Below are positions 34,145 to 41,997 of a stretch of 50,396 bases of DNA, piece by piece. How positions within the stretch are numbered: position 1 is the first letter of the stretch; each line of letters opens with the position of its first letter. Below the pieces are notes generated by a model that did not search any database, was not told the origin of the DNA, and worked only from the letters and a program-made list of their open reading frames with translations. The translations under genes were made by a program, and so were the position numbers. The stretch covers positions 1-50,396 of the IMG/VR virus record IMGVR_UViG_3300033144_003191; one strand, 5' to 3'. The DNA is from a virus.

Positions 34145-35466
34145 CAGGCGTAGGCCACCAGGTGGACGACGTCCGTGGTATCGATGTCGGTACCGCTGCC
34201 GCAGCCGATGACAACGGTGTCGCCAGTGATGACGATGGTATCCGTCATCGCGATCTTCAGAGCGCCAGACGAATCGAACACCGAGACCAAGAGGACAGTC
34301 GGCGTGAAGGGGAATGCCATGACCACCGAGGTCGCCGTGACCATGTCAGCAGTGATCGTGAGGTTGGTCGCACAGAACACCTGCTTGCCGGCGTCCTTGC
34401 CTGCGAGGGTGTTCATGTTCACGTCGCCGACATCGGCGACCCAGTTAGCCATCCCGCTGGTGTCGAGCACGATGCTCGGGCTGCCAGCGACGACACTGCC
34501 CTGGGGGGCATCTGCCGCCTGGATCGACAGCACAGTGCCCGACTCCTTCGCCCACAGGAGATCCTCCGTGCCGCTTGCGATAGCCGCAGCGAGGATGGCA
34601 TCAAGCGTCAACTCGGCCGTTCCACCGATGGTGACGTTGATGTTGCCCCCGGTTCCATCGATCTCGTAGGTGTCAGCGCCGATGACGAGCAGATCGAGGG
34701 TCGTGACCTGGCCACTCTGAACGAGCAGTGCGTACGCCGTGCTGCCCTCGGACTGGCCCACGTCGACCAGCTCGTCGTCGATTCCGCCGAGGTGTGCTGC
34801 GAGGTGGTCCACGTCCGACGCCTCGGCCGGGCTCGTGGTTGGGGTGTAGTTCGATGGGGTGAGAGTGATGTCGACGTGGTCACCGTCGACCTCGTCACCA
34901 CCGCCCGTGATGTGGCTCGCGGCGTGGGTAGAGGTAGCGAACTGCCCGAAGGTGAGAGAGTCAGTGTCGAGGACGATGGGGTTGTCCGTCGTGAGCATCC
35001 ACATGGTGTGCTCGTTGGCGGAACCCTCCTCCACGACGACGGTCATCCCGGCCCTGACCTTGGCGTCGGTGTCGGCATCCGTTGCACGGGTCAGGACCTG
35101 CTCCACCCCACCAGTACCGACGACGGTAATCGTGTAGATGCCGTTGTCCTCACCGGCAACCTGATCCGTGAGCAGGACCCTGTCGCCTACCACAGGGGTC
35201 ACGCCGTCGATGGTCTCGGCAGCCGCTGTGTCCTGAGTCAGGGTCTTCCCAACTCCGGTACCTGCTGCAGTGCAGGCATTGAGCGCCGAATCCGAAGCCA
35301 TACGCACCGGCTGCTGCGCTGCGACGCCGTCGAGCTCCGCCTCCATGGCCTCGAATCCATCGTCAACGTCTCCGCGAAGATCGTCGACCTCTCCTGCTAC
35401 TCCACCCTTGCCGTCGACGAGGTGAGCCTTCCTCGACCGCTCATCACCAAATGATCTGCTGGCCAT
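34144..35466 (-). CDS. Fibre-like virion appendage protein
   Basis: This 440-residue protein starts after GGGAGGAAAG. A short charged coil (GEVDDLRGDVDDGFEAMEAE) leads into a beta-rich module with GDRVLLTDQV-AGEDNGIYTI (92-111) and LTRATDADTDAKV-GMTVVVEEGS. That module is a well-known repeat of phage tail fibres. The C-terminal half is a Thr/Asp/Gly-rich series of strands ending in a hydrophobic VVHLVAYA, as in trimeric fibre tips. The sequence is very low in Lys and Arg. It probably binds the host or decorates the capsid; its place beside head genes rather than tail genes leaves head fibres open. Confidence 0.65.
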   Translation of the reverse strand: MASRSFGDERSRKAHLVDGKGGVAGEVDDLRGDVDDGFEAMEAELDGVAAQQPVRMASDSALNACTAAGTGVGKTLTQDTAAAETIDGVTPVVGDRVLLTDQVAGEDNGIYTITVVGTGGVEQVLTRATDADTDAKVRAGMTVVVEEGSANEHTMWMLTTDNPIVLDTDSLTFGQFATSTHAASHITGGGDEVDGDHVDITLTPSNYTPTTSPAEASDVDHLAAHLGGIDDELVDVGQSEGSTAYALLVQSGQVTTLDLLVIGADTYEIDGTGGNINVTIGGTAELTLDAILAAAIASGTEDLLWAKESGTVLSIQAADAPQGSVVAGSPSIVLDTSGMANWVADVGDVNMNTLAGKDAGKQVFCATNLTITADMVTATSVVMAFPFTPTVLLVSVFDSSGALKIAMTDTIVITGDTVVIGCGSGTDIDTTDVVHLVAYA

Positions 35467-35512
35467 GTTCTTCTTTCCTCCCGCCCGATCAGCTTGGACC
35501 GGGTGTCAGTGG

Positions 35513-36751
35513 CTACATTATAGCGGCAGAGCCGCCGTCTCCCTGCTGTTGTGCCATCCGAGCGATGACCCGCTTCTCTGGAAGTGGCATCGACTCGAAC
35601 ACCTGGATTGGCTTGTCCTTCAGTCCCTTGGCAACGTCATCGCCGAAGTGCTCCGACAACACAGAGTAGTTGCCCCTACCAAATTCGACAAGCTGCTCCT
35701 CGGTAAGAACGTCTGCACCATTGACCCAACGCCAACGGGCTACCTTCTCGATGCCGAAGGTGGAGAGCCACGGATCAGGGATGTCCTTGCCCCAATGGCG
35801 ATCCGCACCAACATACATGTCGAGCTGCGCCAAGGTTTCAGCGAAGATGCTCGGAGCCAGCTCCGACCTCTTCTCCATGAGCCCGTCGAGGAGTGAGGCT
35901 GCTTCGTCATGGGTGTCACGCCACATCTGGCGCCGGGCCTCGAAGGCCACCTTCATGTCACTTGGTGGAGCGAACGTAGTCGATCCATACTTCCGGACCG
36001 TATCGTCCACCTCAATGCCCAGACTCTCAGCCCTGGCCGCGAGCTTCACGCAGAACTCTCTGCGGGTCCGGGGGTGCATTCGTTTGCCTTGCTCATCGAA
36101 GAACGTAGCTGCGGTCTTGACCTGGGACCATGACACCAGCGGGAAGCTGTGGTTGCCGTCGTCGGAGTGCAGAGCGTAGAGGTTGTCGTCGATCTCAGCG
36201 TAGTCCCGAGCCGGCTCCATGACCGAGCCAGTCACATCGATGTAGGGGTCCTCGATGATGGAGGCAGTCTTCACCCTCTTCTTCGGAGGCCCAGCAGTGA
36301 CGGGCATCAGGGCGGTGCCGGAGAGGTCGGCTCTCTTCTCACCCTTCCTCGGAACCAGGATCTCGGCGCCATCCCCACGAATGAGGCTGCGGCCCGAAGC
36401 CTCCTTCATCAAGTCGGGAGGGATCACCATGTCGTAGAAGCGACAGGCCGACACGAGGTTGGCAGCGATCTTGATTCGCGCCTCCCCAGGCAGCTTGCTC
36501 TTGTTCTCGAGGAAGTAGATCGCACTGGCTGCTGTGTTCCCCTTGTCGACGCAGGCATACTTGCGTAGCTTGGCGTCCCCGTTGATGATGACGGCAGCGA
36601 AGGCGTTGTCCGGCAGCGCGGCCAGCTTCTCGGCGTCGAGTACCTCGGCGTCCGCAAGGGTCGCTGGCACGTCTCGACCCGCGAGCTTGGCCTTGAGCGC
36701 CGCACCTTGGTCGTCATAAAAGTCTAGGACCACACCAGCAGTCTTGATCAT
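35513..36751 (-). CDS. Unknown virion structural protein, first gene of the right minus operon
   Basis: This 412-residue protein begins MIKTAGVVLDFYDDQG. LMKEASGRSL, RVKTASIIED and QVKTAATFFD occur later, matching the recurrent K-x-A pattern. The N-terminal 110 residues are alpha/beta. The C-terminal half is helical and rich in Trp and Asp (MWRDTHDEAASLL, DMYVGADRHWGKD). The last 90 residues end with a Gln/Gly tail. The start follows GAGAGGTCC. It is the first gene of the operon leading to fibre, portal and polymerase, transcribed away from the replication operon. No family is recognised. Confidence 0.7.
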   Translation of the reverse strand: MIKTAGVVLDFYDDQGAALKAKLAGRDVPATLADAEVLDAEKLAALPDNAFAAVIINGDAKLRKYACVDKGNTAASAIYFLENKSKLPGEARIKIAANLVSACRFYDMVIPPDLMKEASGRSLIRGDGAEILVPRKGEKRADLSGTALMPVTAGPPKKRVKTASIIEDPYIDVTGSVMEPARDYAEIDDNLYALHSDDGNHSFPLVSWSQVKTAATFFDEQGKRMHPRTRREFCVKLAARAESLGIEVDDTVRKYGSTTFAPPSDMKVAFEARRQMWRDTHDEAASLLDGLMEKRSELAPSIFAETLAQLDMYVGADRHWGKDIPDPWLSTFGIEKVARWRWVNGADVLTEEQLVEFGRGNYSVLSEHFGDDVAKGLKDKPIQVFESMPLPEKRVIARMAQQQGDGGSAAIM

Positions 36752-36872
36752 GGACCTCTCCGTCTGCCAACATCATAGACAGTCAAGCTCAAGAATACCA
36801 CCACGAAACGACAAGGCAAAGACCACTAGAACAGTGTTACAAGAGAGCTGCTAAAACACAGGAGGTGAGAAG
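36752..36872. promoter_or_regulatory. Divergent intergenic region between virion and replication operons
   Basis: This 121-base A-rich gap must hold promoters for both operons. On the plus strand it contains CTAGAACAGTG at 36825-36835, partly repeated at 29979-29986 (GAACAGTG), and GGAGGTGA at 36861-36868, the ribosome site of the TTG-start gene. No clear -35/-10 pair with good spacing was found on either strand. Confidence 0.45.
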
Positions 36873-37241
36873 TTGGCTGATGATGATTACCCAGTGTGCT
36901 ACGGGAGAGCATGGAGGAATGGGGACGACGAGTGCGATGAGTGCGACCTCGAGTTCGACTGCCGCGACGTCTGCAAGAGGAATCGACGTCACGGAACTGG
37001 CTCCCGCGGCATGAAACCCAGGAAGAAAGATGTAGAGGATCATGTCTCAGTCCTAGGCGCGCCCATCGACGTGAGGGCCGTGCCAAGGATGCGCGGGGAG
37101 AACCCATGGCACAGATTTCTACGGAACCTGCTGTTCGGGCTCGGGTCCAGAAGCGGGGTCGAGGCCAGCCTCTGGTGCGAGGACGAGAGGCAACGCCCAA
37201 TAGAATTCTCCGACCACTCTGACAATGACGAAGATCCGTGA
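36873..37241 (+). CDS. Cys-rich small protein opening the replication operon, TTG start
   Basis: This 122-residue protein is translated from a TTG four bases after GGAGGTGA; no in-frame ATG lies near. Cys9, and a CDECDLEFDCRDVC cluster at about 21-34, provide five Cys and suggest a small zinc-binding domain. The rest is charged, with a basic patch (KRNRRHG, MKPRKK) and an Asp-rich end. Similar short Cys proteins open early operons in other large phages, but the role is unknown. The end overlaps the helicase gene by 17 bases. Confidence 0.7.
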   Translation: MADDDYPVCYGRAWRNGDDECDECDLEFDCRDVCKRNRRHGTGSRGMKPRKKDVEDHVSVLGAPIDVRAVPRMRGENPWHRFLRNLLFGLGSRSGVEASLWCEDERQRPIEFSDHSDNDEDP

Positions 37242-38610
37242 GTATAGCATACCCAGGCTCGATCCAGACCTAACGTACATCGACAGCTCACTATGGCTGC
37301 CGAAGTCTAGGATCGCTGCTCGGGCAATGAAGTCCAGCCTCGAGCTGGACATGGGGGGTGACGAGCCCCTCCGCTTGTGGCGAGACGCGCCACACCATCT
37401 CGGCGTCCCAAGAAAGCTCATTGCTCTGAAAGACGCACCGACACAGGTAGTAGACCTACGGCCCAGGTTCAAGCGGGCCAACATCAAGAGTCTCATATCG
37501 CTGGATCACAACGATCCAACCAAGTCAACGCAGCGTGATGCGTTCCGCGACATGGTTTCGGCCAAAGGCGGAATCCTGAACCTGGCCTGCGGGGCCGGGA
37601 AGACGGTGCTCATGCTGCACGCCATCGCACACTGGAACACTCCGACCCTGGTGATAGCTCACCAGGAGGAGATACTTCACCAGTGGCGCGACGAAATCTT
37701 AGGCTCCGGTGACGACCCACCGAAGCTCAAGGTCCAAGGACTTGGCTGGATACAAGGTGACCCAACGAAATGGGACTGGAAGCAAGACATCGTGTTTGGG
37801 ATGATCAGAACATTAGCTCGACATGCAGACAGCATCCCACCGGAGATGAGGCACTACTTCGGAAACGTGATCTGGGATGAGGTCCACCACCTGTCAGCTC
37901 CCATGTTCTGTAGGACCGCGGACGTCTTCACCGGGAATAGGTTCGGCGCCACAGCAACGGTCGAACGTGGCGACGGCTCCGAGATGGCGTTCCTCTGGCA
38001 CCTCGGGGACGTGTTCCACGCCAACCTGGATCAGGACCTGGTGCCCGTCATCACGTTCATGGTGTCTCCCACCACGATCAACACCAAGGACTCAGAGGTT
38101 CGTCGGCAGTGCTTCGACGTATCCGGACACATGCACCACATCAAGACAGCGGCCTACGTCGGGCAGCTACCCGTAGAGCTAGACTTCGAGGAGCGCCATC
38201 TCGGCACAGCCCTCGACGCTGGGAGAAAGATACTGGCATTGAGCTCGAGCGTCGACCACCTCCGGGCGATACACGCACGGTTCCCAGGGAGCGGGCTCAT
38301 CACGCAAGACGTGAAGGGTGACGCCAGGAAGAGCGCCTTGGTCGACAACATGCTCTGCTTCGGGACGACGAAGCTCGCGTCCGAGGCTCTGAATGATCGA
38401 CCACTCGACACGTTGTTTCTGTTGACGGAGTTCTCGAAGCCTGGTCTCCTGCAGCAGACCACGGGCCGCATCCAAAGGATCATGGAGGGCAAGAAGAACG
38501 CCCACGTCGTAGTGATACGGCACAGACTGATTCAGATGATGGAAGCAATGGCTCGGAAGATGGAGAAGTACTTCATGGAACAAGGATTCAGAGTAAGGGT
38601 GAGGTCATGA
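37225..38610 (+). CDS. SF2 DNA/RNA helicase (DEVH box)
   Basis: This 461-residue ATP-dependent helicase resembles the RadD/UvsW group of superfamily 2. Motif I is CGAGKT (122-127), motif Ia LVIAHQEEILHQW (142-154), motif II DEVH (218-221), motif III FGATATVERGDG (240-251) and motif VI TTGRIQR near the C-terminus; the last fits the second RecA-like domain. Helicases of this group unwind branched DNA in recombination-dependent replication. Loss of the canonical Ser in motif III (ATAT in place of SAT) is common in the UvsW/RadD branch. There is no separate ribosome site, so translation is probably coupled to the upstream gene. Its stop overlaps the next start (ATGA). Confidence 0.9.
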   Translation: MTKIREYSIPRLDPDLTYIDSSLWLPKSRIAARAMKSSLELDMGGDEPLRLWRDAPHHLGVPRKLIALKDAPTQVVDLRPRFKRANIKSLISLDHNDPTKSTQRDAFRDMVSAKGGILNLACGAGKTVLMLHAIAHWNTPTLVIAHQEEILHQWRDEILGSGDDPPKLKVQGLGWIQGDPTKWDWKQDIVFGMIRTLARHADSIPPEMRHYFGNVIWDEVHHLSAPMFCRTADVFTGNRFGATATVERGDGSEMAFLWHLGDVFHANLDQDLVPVITFMVSPTTINTKDSEVRRQCFDVSGHMHHIKTAAYVGQLPVELDFEERHLGTALDAGRKILALSSSVDHLRAIHARFPGSGLITQDVKGDARKSALVDNMLCFGTTKLASEALNDRPLDTLFLLTEFSKPGLLQQTTGRIQRIMEGKKNAHVVVIRHRLIQMMEAMARKMEKYFMEQGFRVRVRS

Positions 38611-39014
38611 CAGAGAAGAAGGAGAGGAAGAAGATCGAGGGGATGCTCATCGTGGCTCAGTGCGGCGCGCTCCGCATCATCGGGAGCTGGGACAGCCCGC
38701 CCACAATGACGAGCGCACTGCCAGTCGTGCCGTTCGAGCTCGACAGCGTGGGTGTGGTCACGGTACAGCGCGGTACCGTGCAAGGGGCTCTCGAGGGTAC
38801 AGTACGCGCAGCCAAGCTCGTACAGATCCACGCCCTCGACTTCGCGACGAGACCAATGAACAGCATCCGCATCGAGGTGTGCGACTTCCTTCACAGCGAG
38901 CACGACATCGACGAAGAAGGGCGCAAGGACATGAGGGAGAACTACGAGAACTTCCTGAATCGGGCCCCCTCCATGGTCGAGCACCACCGCTCATCAACAG
39001 ACGGGCTGCCATGA
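38607..39014 (+). CDS. Unknown small protein in the replication operon
   Basis: This 135-residue protein overlaps both neighbours by four bases. The basic start (MTEKKERKKIEG) is followed by beta strands (MLIVAQCGALRIIGSW; VGVVTVQRGTVQGAL) and an acidic helical C-terminus (HDIDEEGRKDMRENYENF). No known motif is visible. It lies between the helicase and glycosylase genes and may be an accessory replication or regulatory factor. Confidence 0.7.
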   Translation: MTEKKERKKIEGMLIVAQCGALRIIGSWDSPPTMTSALPVVPFELDSVGVVTVQRGTVQGALEGTVRAAKLVQIHALDFATRPMNSIRIEVCDFLHSEHDIDEEGRKDMRENYENFLNRAPSMVEHHRSSTDGLP

Positions 39015-39682
39015 CCGAGAAGCTCCGCCTAGAGTGTGAGAAGCTCTGGTACGGATGCCAACGGTGCGGCCTTCACAACACCCGGAACCATGTCGTCGTC
39101 GGTTACGGCAACACCAACGCGGACATCATGTTCGTGGGTGAGGGTCCCGGCGACCTCGAGGACCGACAAGGCCGCCCCCTCATAGGGCCGGCCGGGGAGC
39201 TGTTCGACGACCTCATCGAGGGTGTCGGCCTGAGCCGGGACGAGATCTTCGTCAACAACATCGTGGCATGCCGGGCATTCATCGAGCAAGATGACGGCAC
39301 GAAGAAGGACAGGCCGCCAAACAAGCCAGAGTACCTCGCCTGCATAGACCGGGTCCGGGAGTCAATCTACACCGTCGACCCAATTCTGATCGTGGCAATG
39401 GGCGTCACAGCGTACAAGGTGCTCGTCAGCGACACTACCGCCATCGGGAAAGCTCGCGGCGGCGTGTACGAGTTCGTGATCCCAGGAGGGGACACGCAAG
39501 TGGTGTACCCGGTCCTCGCTACATACCACCCATCATACCTGCGCCGTAATCCACAAGAGAAGAAGAAGCCGGGGTCGATCTGGGAACGGATGTTCGACGA
39601 CCTGAATATGGCTGTTGAGATGCTGGACACGGCAAGGAAGGCGTACCTGGGGATTGAACCCCCAGAAAGGGAGCAGCGATGA
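39011..39682 (+). CDS. Family 4-type uracil-DNA glycosylase (iron-sulfur)
   Basis: This 223-residue enzyme should remove uracil from DNA. The ATGA overlap fixes the start, although the frame is open further upstream. Motif A is GEGPGDLED (43-51), motif B HPSYLRR (173-179). Cys16 and Cys19 (CQRC), Cys87 (VACR) and Cys111 match the four ligands of the 4Fe-4S cluster of family 4 enzymes; the NNIVACR stretch corresponds to the family's TN-x-KC segment. Length agrees with the family. It is part of the tightly coupled replication operon. It could protect a phage that avoids uracil, or act in nucleotide-excision-like processing of host DNA. The group may also include members without glycosylase activity. 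Confidence 0.9.
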   Translation: MTEKLRLECEKLWYGCQRCGLHNTRNHVVVGYGNTNADIMFVGEGPGDLEDRQGRPLIGPAGELFDDLIEGVGLSRDEIFVNNIVACRAFIEQDDGTKKDRPPNKPEYLACIDRVRESIYTVDPILIVAMGVTAYKVLVSDTTAIGKARGGVYEFVIPGGDTQVVYPVLATYHPSYLRRNPQEKKKPGSIWERMFDDLNMAVEMLDTARKAYLGIEPPEREQR

Positions 39683-40107
39683 GCGACGACACACGCCGAG
39701 TCAAGTCGGCGTACACTCAGTACAAGAAGGCGAAGGACGCGCTCAACGCCCTCGTCACGAAGCACCACAAGATATTCGATCAAGTCTACGAGTTGACTGA
39801 TAAGGTCAACATGAAACGGAAGCGCCTCGACGTAGCATGTCGAGAGGCCGAAGCCGGTATCGGACCGGTTACGGTCACGCGCAGCAAGACTCCGGAGTTC
39901 GACGTCGAATACATCGAGAAGATCCTCATCGACAGCCCGGAACTCGTGGAGGAAGTCATCAAGATCAAGAAGACGGTGGTCCGCCCCGTCTTCGATCAAC
40001 TCGTCGAAGAAGGTGACATCAGCAAGCGGCAAGAGAAACGAGCCATCACCGGGAGCAGGACAGTGATCCGCTTGAGCGGCATGCCCGATGAGATCGTGAT
40101 GCCATGA
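39679..40107 (+). CDS. Unknown helical protein of the replication operon
   Basis: This 142-residue protein starts after GGGAGCAGCG in an ATGA overlap. The N-terminal two thirds form a charged coiled coil (KKAKDALNALV, DKVNMKRKRLDVACREAEAG). The C-terminal part has FDQLVEEGDISKRQEKRA and a basic strand GSRTVIRLSG. No family is recognised. The charge pattern suggests a nucleic-acid or protein bridging role. Confidence 0.7.
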   Translation: MSDDTRRVKSAYTQYKKAKDALNALVTKHHKIFDQVYELTDKVNMKRKRLDVACREAEAGIGPVTVTRSKTPEFDVEYIEKILIDSPELVEEVIKIKKTVVRPVFDQLVEEGDISKRQEKRAITGSRTVIRLSGMPDEIVMP

Positions 40108-40451
40108 AGGCGGTCCTGCACCACTATCTGGAAACGCAGAGGAAGGGCGAGATGCCGAAGCGCGTACGTGAATCGAACAAGGTCGTCAAGATCGACAGTG
40201 AGGGTTTCTGGGGTGACGGCGGGGCAACAGTAGGGCGCAGCTTCACGTTCCGCCTCGGTCTGCCGTACTCGGAAGCCACGACATCGTCTCACATGAGTGT
40301 CAACCTGACCTGCAACCAAGACAAGAAGACGATCAAGCAGGCAGCCATAATCGGCCGGAACCTCGCCCTCGGGGTACTCGACGAGGACCTCGACGACATG
40401 TACAAGTTCCTCGAGGGCGCTGCTGAAAAGCTCAAGGAGATCAACTCATGA
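40104..40451 (+). CDS. Unknown small protein of the replication operon
   Basis: This 115-residue protein overlaps both neighbours by four bases. A basic N-terminus (TQRKGEMPKRVRESNK) is followed by a beta-rich core (GRSFTFRLGLPYSEAT, HMSVNLTCNQ) and a C-terminal helix. The size and fold are compatible with a small DNA-binding or single-strand-binding accessory protein, but no signature was found. Confidence 0.65.
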   Translation: MKAVLHHYLETQRKGEMPKRVRESNKVVKIDSEGFWGDGGATVGRSFTFRLGLPYSEATTSSHMSVNLTCNQDKKTIKQAAIIGRNLALGVLDEDLDDMYKFLEGAAEKLKEINS

Positions 40452-40804
40452 GGACGGACGCACCATCACGAATCGTGGCCGTAGAGGCCATCAAAATCGA
40501 AGCCAACTTCGGGCAGCCCGGAGAGCACACAATCAAAGTCACCTCCGCCCTGATGGACGGAGACGGGAACGCACATGGGAGGGCCGAATTTCTTGGCCCA
40601 TGGCCGGAGCGAGTCAACAGCTTGCTGACGGAGCTCCGCGAAGCCATCGAGGGTAAGCTACTCTCGGTGCATTTCGAGGTACCAGATGACGGTCAACGTA
40701 GCAGAACTGACGAAGCGACAGCCCCAGGAGAAGACCGGAAGCCCACAGGGATCTTTCCGGCCGGACTGGGAACTGCCGAAGGTGAAGGGACTCCGCAGCT
40801 ATAA
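40448..40804 (+). CDS. Unknown small protein overlapping the next gene by 119 bases
   Basis: This 118-residue protein starts after AAGGAGATC. The first 80 residues look folded, with strands (RIVAVEAIKIEANFG, HTIKVTSALMDGDG) and a helix (RVNSLLTELREAIEG). The remaining 40 residues, encoded within the overlap with the gene at 40686, are Gly/Pro/Thr-rich and probably disordered. Function is unknown. Confidence 0.65.
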   Translation: MRTDAPSRIVAVEAIKIEANFGQPGEHTIKVTSALMDGDGNAHGRAEFLGPWPERVNSLLTELREAIEGKLLSVHFEVPDDGQRSRTDEATAPGEDRKPTGIFPAGLGTAEGEGTPQL

Positions 40805-41897
40805 CACGGTTCTCGAGGAGGTCGAGTACCTCGAGAAGCTCGCGATCACGCCACAGTTCACGAGCCCGAAGAGCCGAGGCATACCAGCAGGTAGCAGCCT
40901 AGGCCCACAGTGCGTCAGCCTCAACAAGCTGCTGTTCACCGACGCCGGCACCGTCAAGGTGCCTGGATTCGGACTGCTTCGCACCACGAGCTGGGCGGAG
41001 CGACAACTCGGGAACCTGATCGGGGTGAGATTCAGCAAGTTCTTCAAGGACCAAGACCCCGAGAAGATCAACCGTGCTATCCGAGACCATCTCCGAGCCC
41101 AGGGCGGGGCGCCCGTGGTTCAAATCGTGGCGCGACAACACCTCAACAGGGAGGCCGGGTCCGACGGCATCCTTCGCGGACTCGTAGGTACCAAGTACTC
41201 CCCAGTACCCGACGCCAAGCTCCTAGAGCGCATCCAGGTCAACGTCGGAGCAGCAAAGCTGGACCAAGGAATGGGGTTCAGCAAGGCAGACATGCGGGAC
41301 AACGGATCGCACTTCTGTCTCGTGTACAAAGACCCCATCGATCTGTCTCAGCGCAAACTCCCGGCCACCGCCTTCAGCCACGTCACGGGGCCGCACGGTT
41401 CCCCGGGCCGGGACATCGGCTTCTTCGGGATTCGGCTCCGCAACTCCCAGGTCGGCGCGTACTCCCTCACCGGCGACGGTTACTTGATGAGGCTGGTCTG
41501 CGTGAACGGGGTCATGCAGCTCATCGCCGGCGAGCGTCTCATGAAACGTAAGCACCGCGGCATCGACGAAGCCGTCCTCGACAACTTGATCAAGGACACG
41601 TTCCGCAAGCTGCCCGGCATGCGACAGTCCATCACCGCGGACAACACCAAGCTCGCGCGCATCAAGGTCCCCGACCCCCAAGGGGAGCTCCGGAACTTCC
41701 TGGCCCGACAAGGCCAGCCACAGCGCGTCCAGGAAGCTGCGGCCAACGCCTACACGTACGAGGAGACCCCGACCGCTCTTGGCGTGCTGCAAGCCATCAC
41801 TCGACTCGGCATGTCGCTCCGAGACAACCCAGATCGCCAGCACGAGCTAGAGATCATCGGCGGTCAATACGTCTACAACACGCTCAAGGCGGCGTAG
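40686..41897 (+). CDS. DUF932-like phage protein of unknown function
   Basis: This 403-residue protein starts at the ATG with GAGGT five bases upstream, inside the previous gene. LLRTTSWAERQLGNLIGVRFSKFF lies near 97-120 (it is the region that recalls DUF932 and related phage/plasmid proteins), followed by VQIVARQHLN, a Gly/Asp-rich core (DIGFFGIRLRNSQVGAYSL) and a basic LMKRKHRG stretch. The C-terminus (GGQYVYNTLKAA) is also typical of that group. Such proteins often lie in phage replication modules, but their role is not established. It ends the first part of the operon; a 100-base gap follows. Confidence 0.7.
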   Translation: MTVNVAELTKRQPQEKTGSPQGSFRPDWELPKVKGLRSYNTVLEEVEYLEKLAITPQFTSPKSRGIPAGSSLGPQCVSLNKLLFTDAGTVKVPGFGLLRTTSWAERQLGNLIGVRFSKFFKDQDPEKINRAIRDHLRAQGGAPVVQIVARQHLNREAGSDGILRGLVGTKYSPVPDAKLLERIQVNVGAAKLDQGMGFSKADMRDNGSHFCLVYKDPIDLSQRKLPATAFSHVTGPHGSPGRDIGFFGIRLRNSQVGAYSLTGDGYLMRLVCVNGVMQLIAGERLMKRKHRGIDEAVLDNLIKDTFRKLPGMRQSITADNTKLARIKVPDPQGELRNFLARQGQPQRVQEAAANAYTYEETPTALGVLQAITRLGMSLRDNPDRQHELEIIGGQYVYNTLKAA

Positions 41898-41943
41898 CCC
41901 TACATCTAGTACCGGGCCGGGAGTCAACCCCAATCCCTAGCGA

Positions 41944-41971
41944 TTGACGGGGATCCTCGGCTTGGTACTCT
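41944..41971 (+). promoter_or_regulatory. Weak sigma70-like promoter candidate
   Basis: TTGACG (41944-41949), a 16-bp spacer and TACTCT (41966-41971) lie 26 bases ahead of the start of the Sm-like gene, in the only real gap of the replication operon. The -10 is poor, so activity is doubtful. The gap also contains inverted atccc/gggat and gtcaa/ttgac pairs. Confidence 0.3.
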
Positions 41972-41997
41972 GAGTATGGGATGGAGGTGGCGCGCAA

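Noticed and set aside
34162-35454. Plus-strand open frame of 430 codons opposite the fibre-like gene
   Set aside because: It is exactly antisense to a well-supported gene, has no ribosome site and an Arg/Val/Asp/His-rich composition typical of reverse reading of GC-rich genes.
38660-39010. N-terminal extension of the uracil-DNA glycosylase
   Set aside because: The frame is open but overlaps the whole preceding gene; the family starts at the ATGA junction at 39011.
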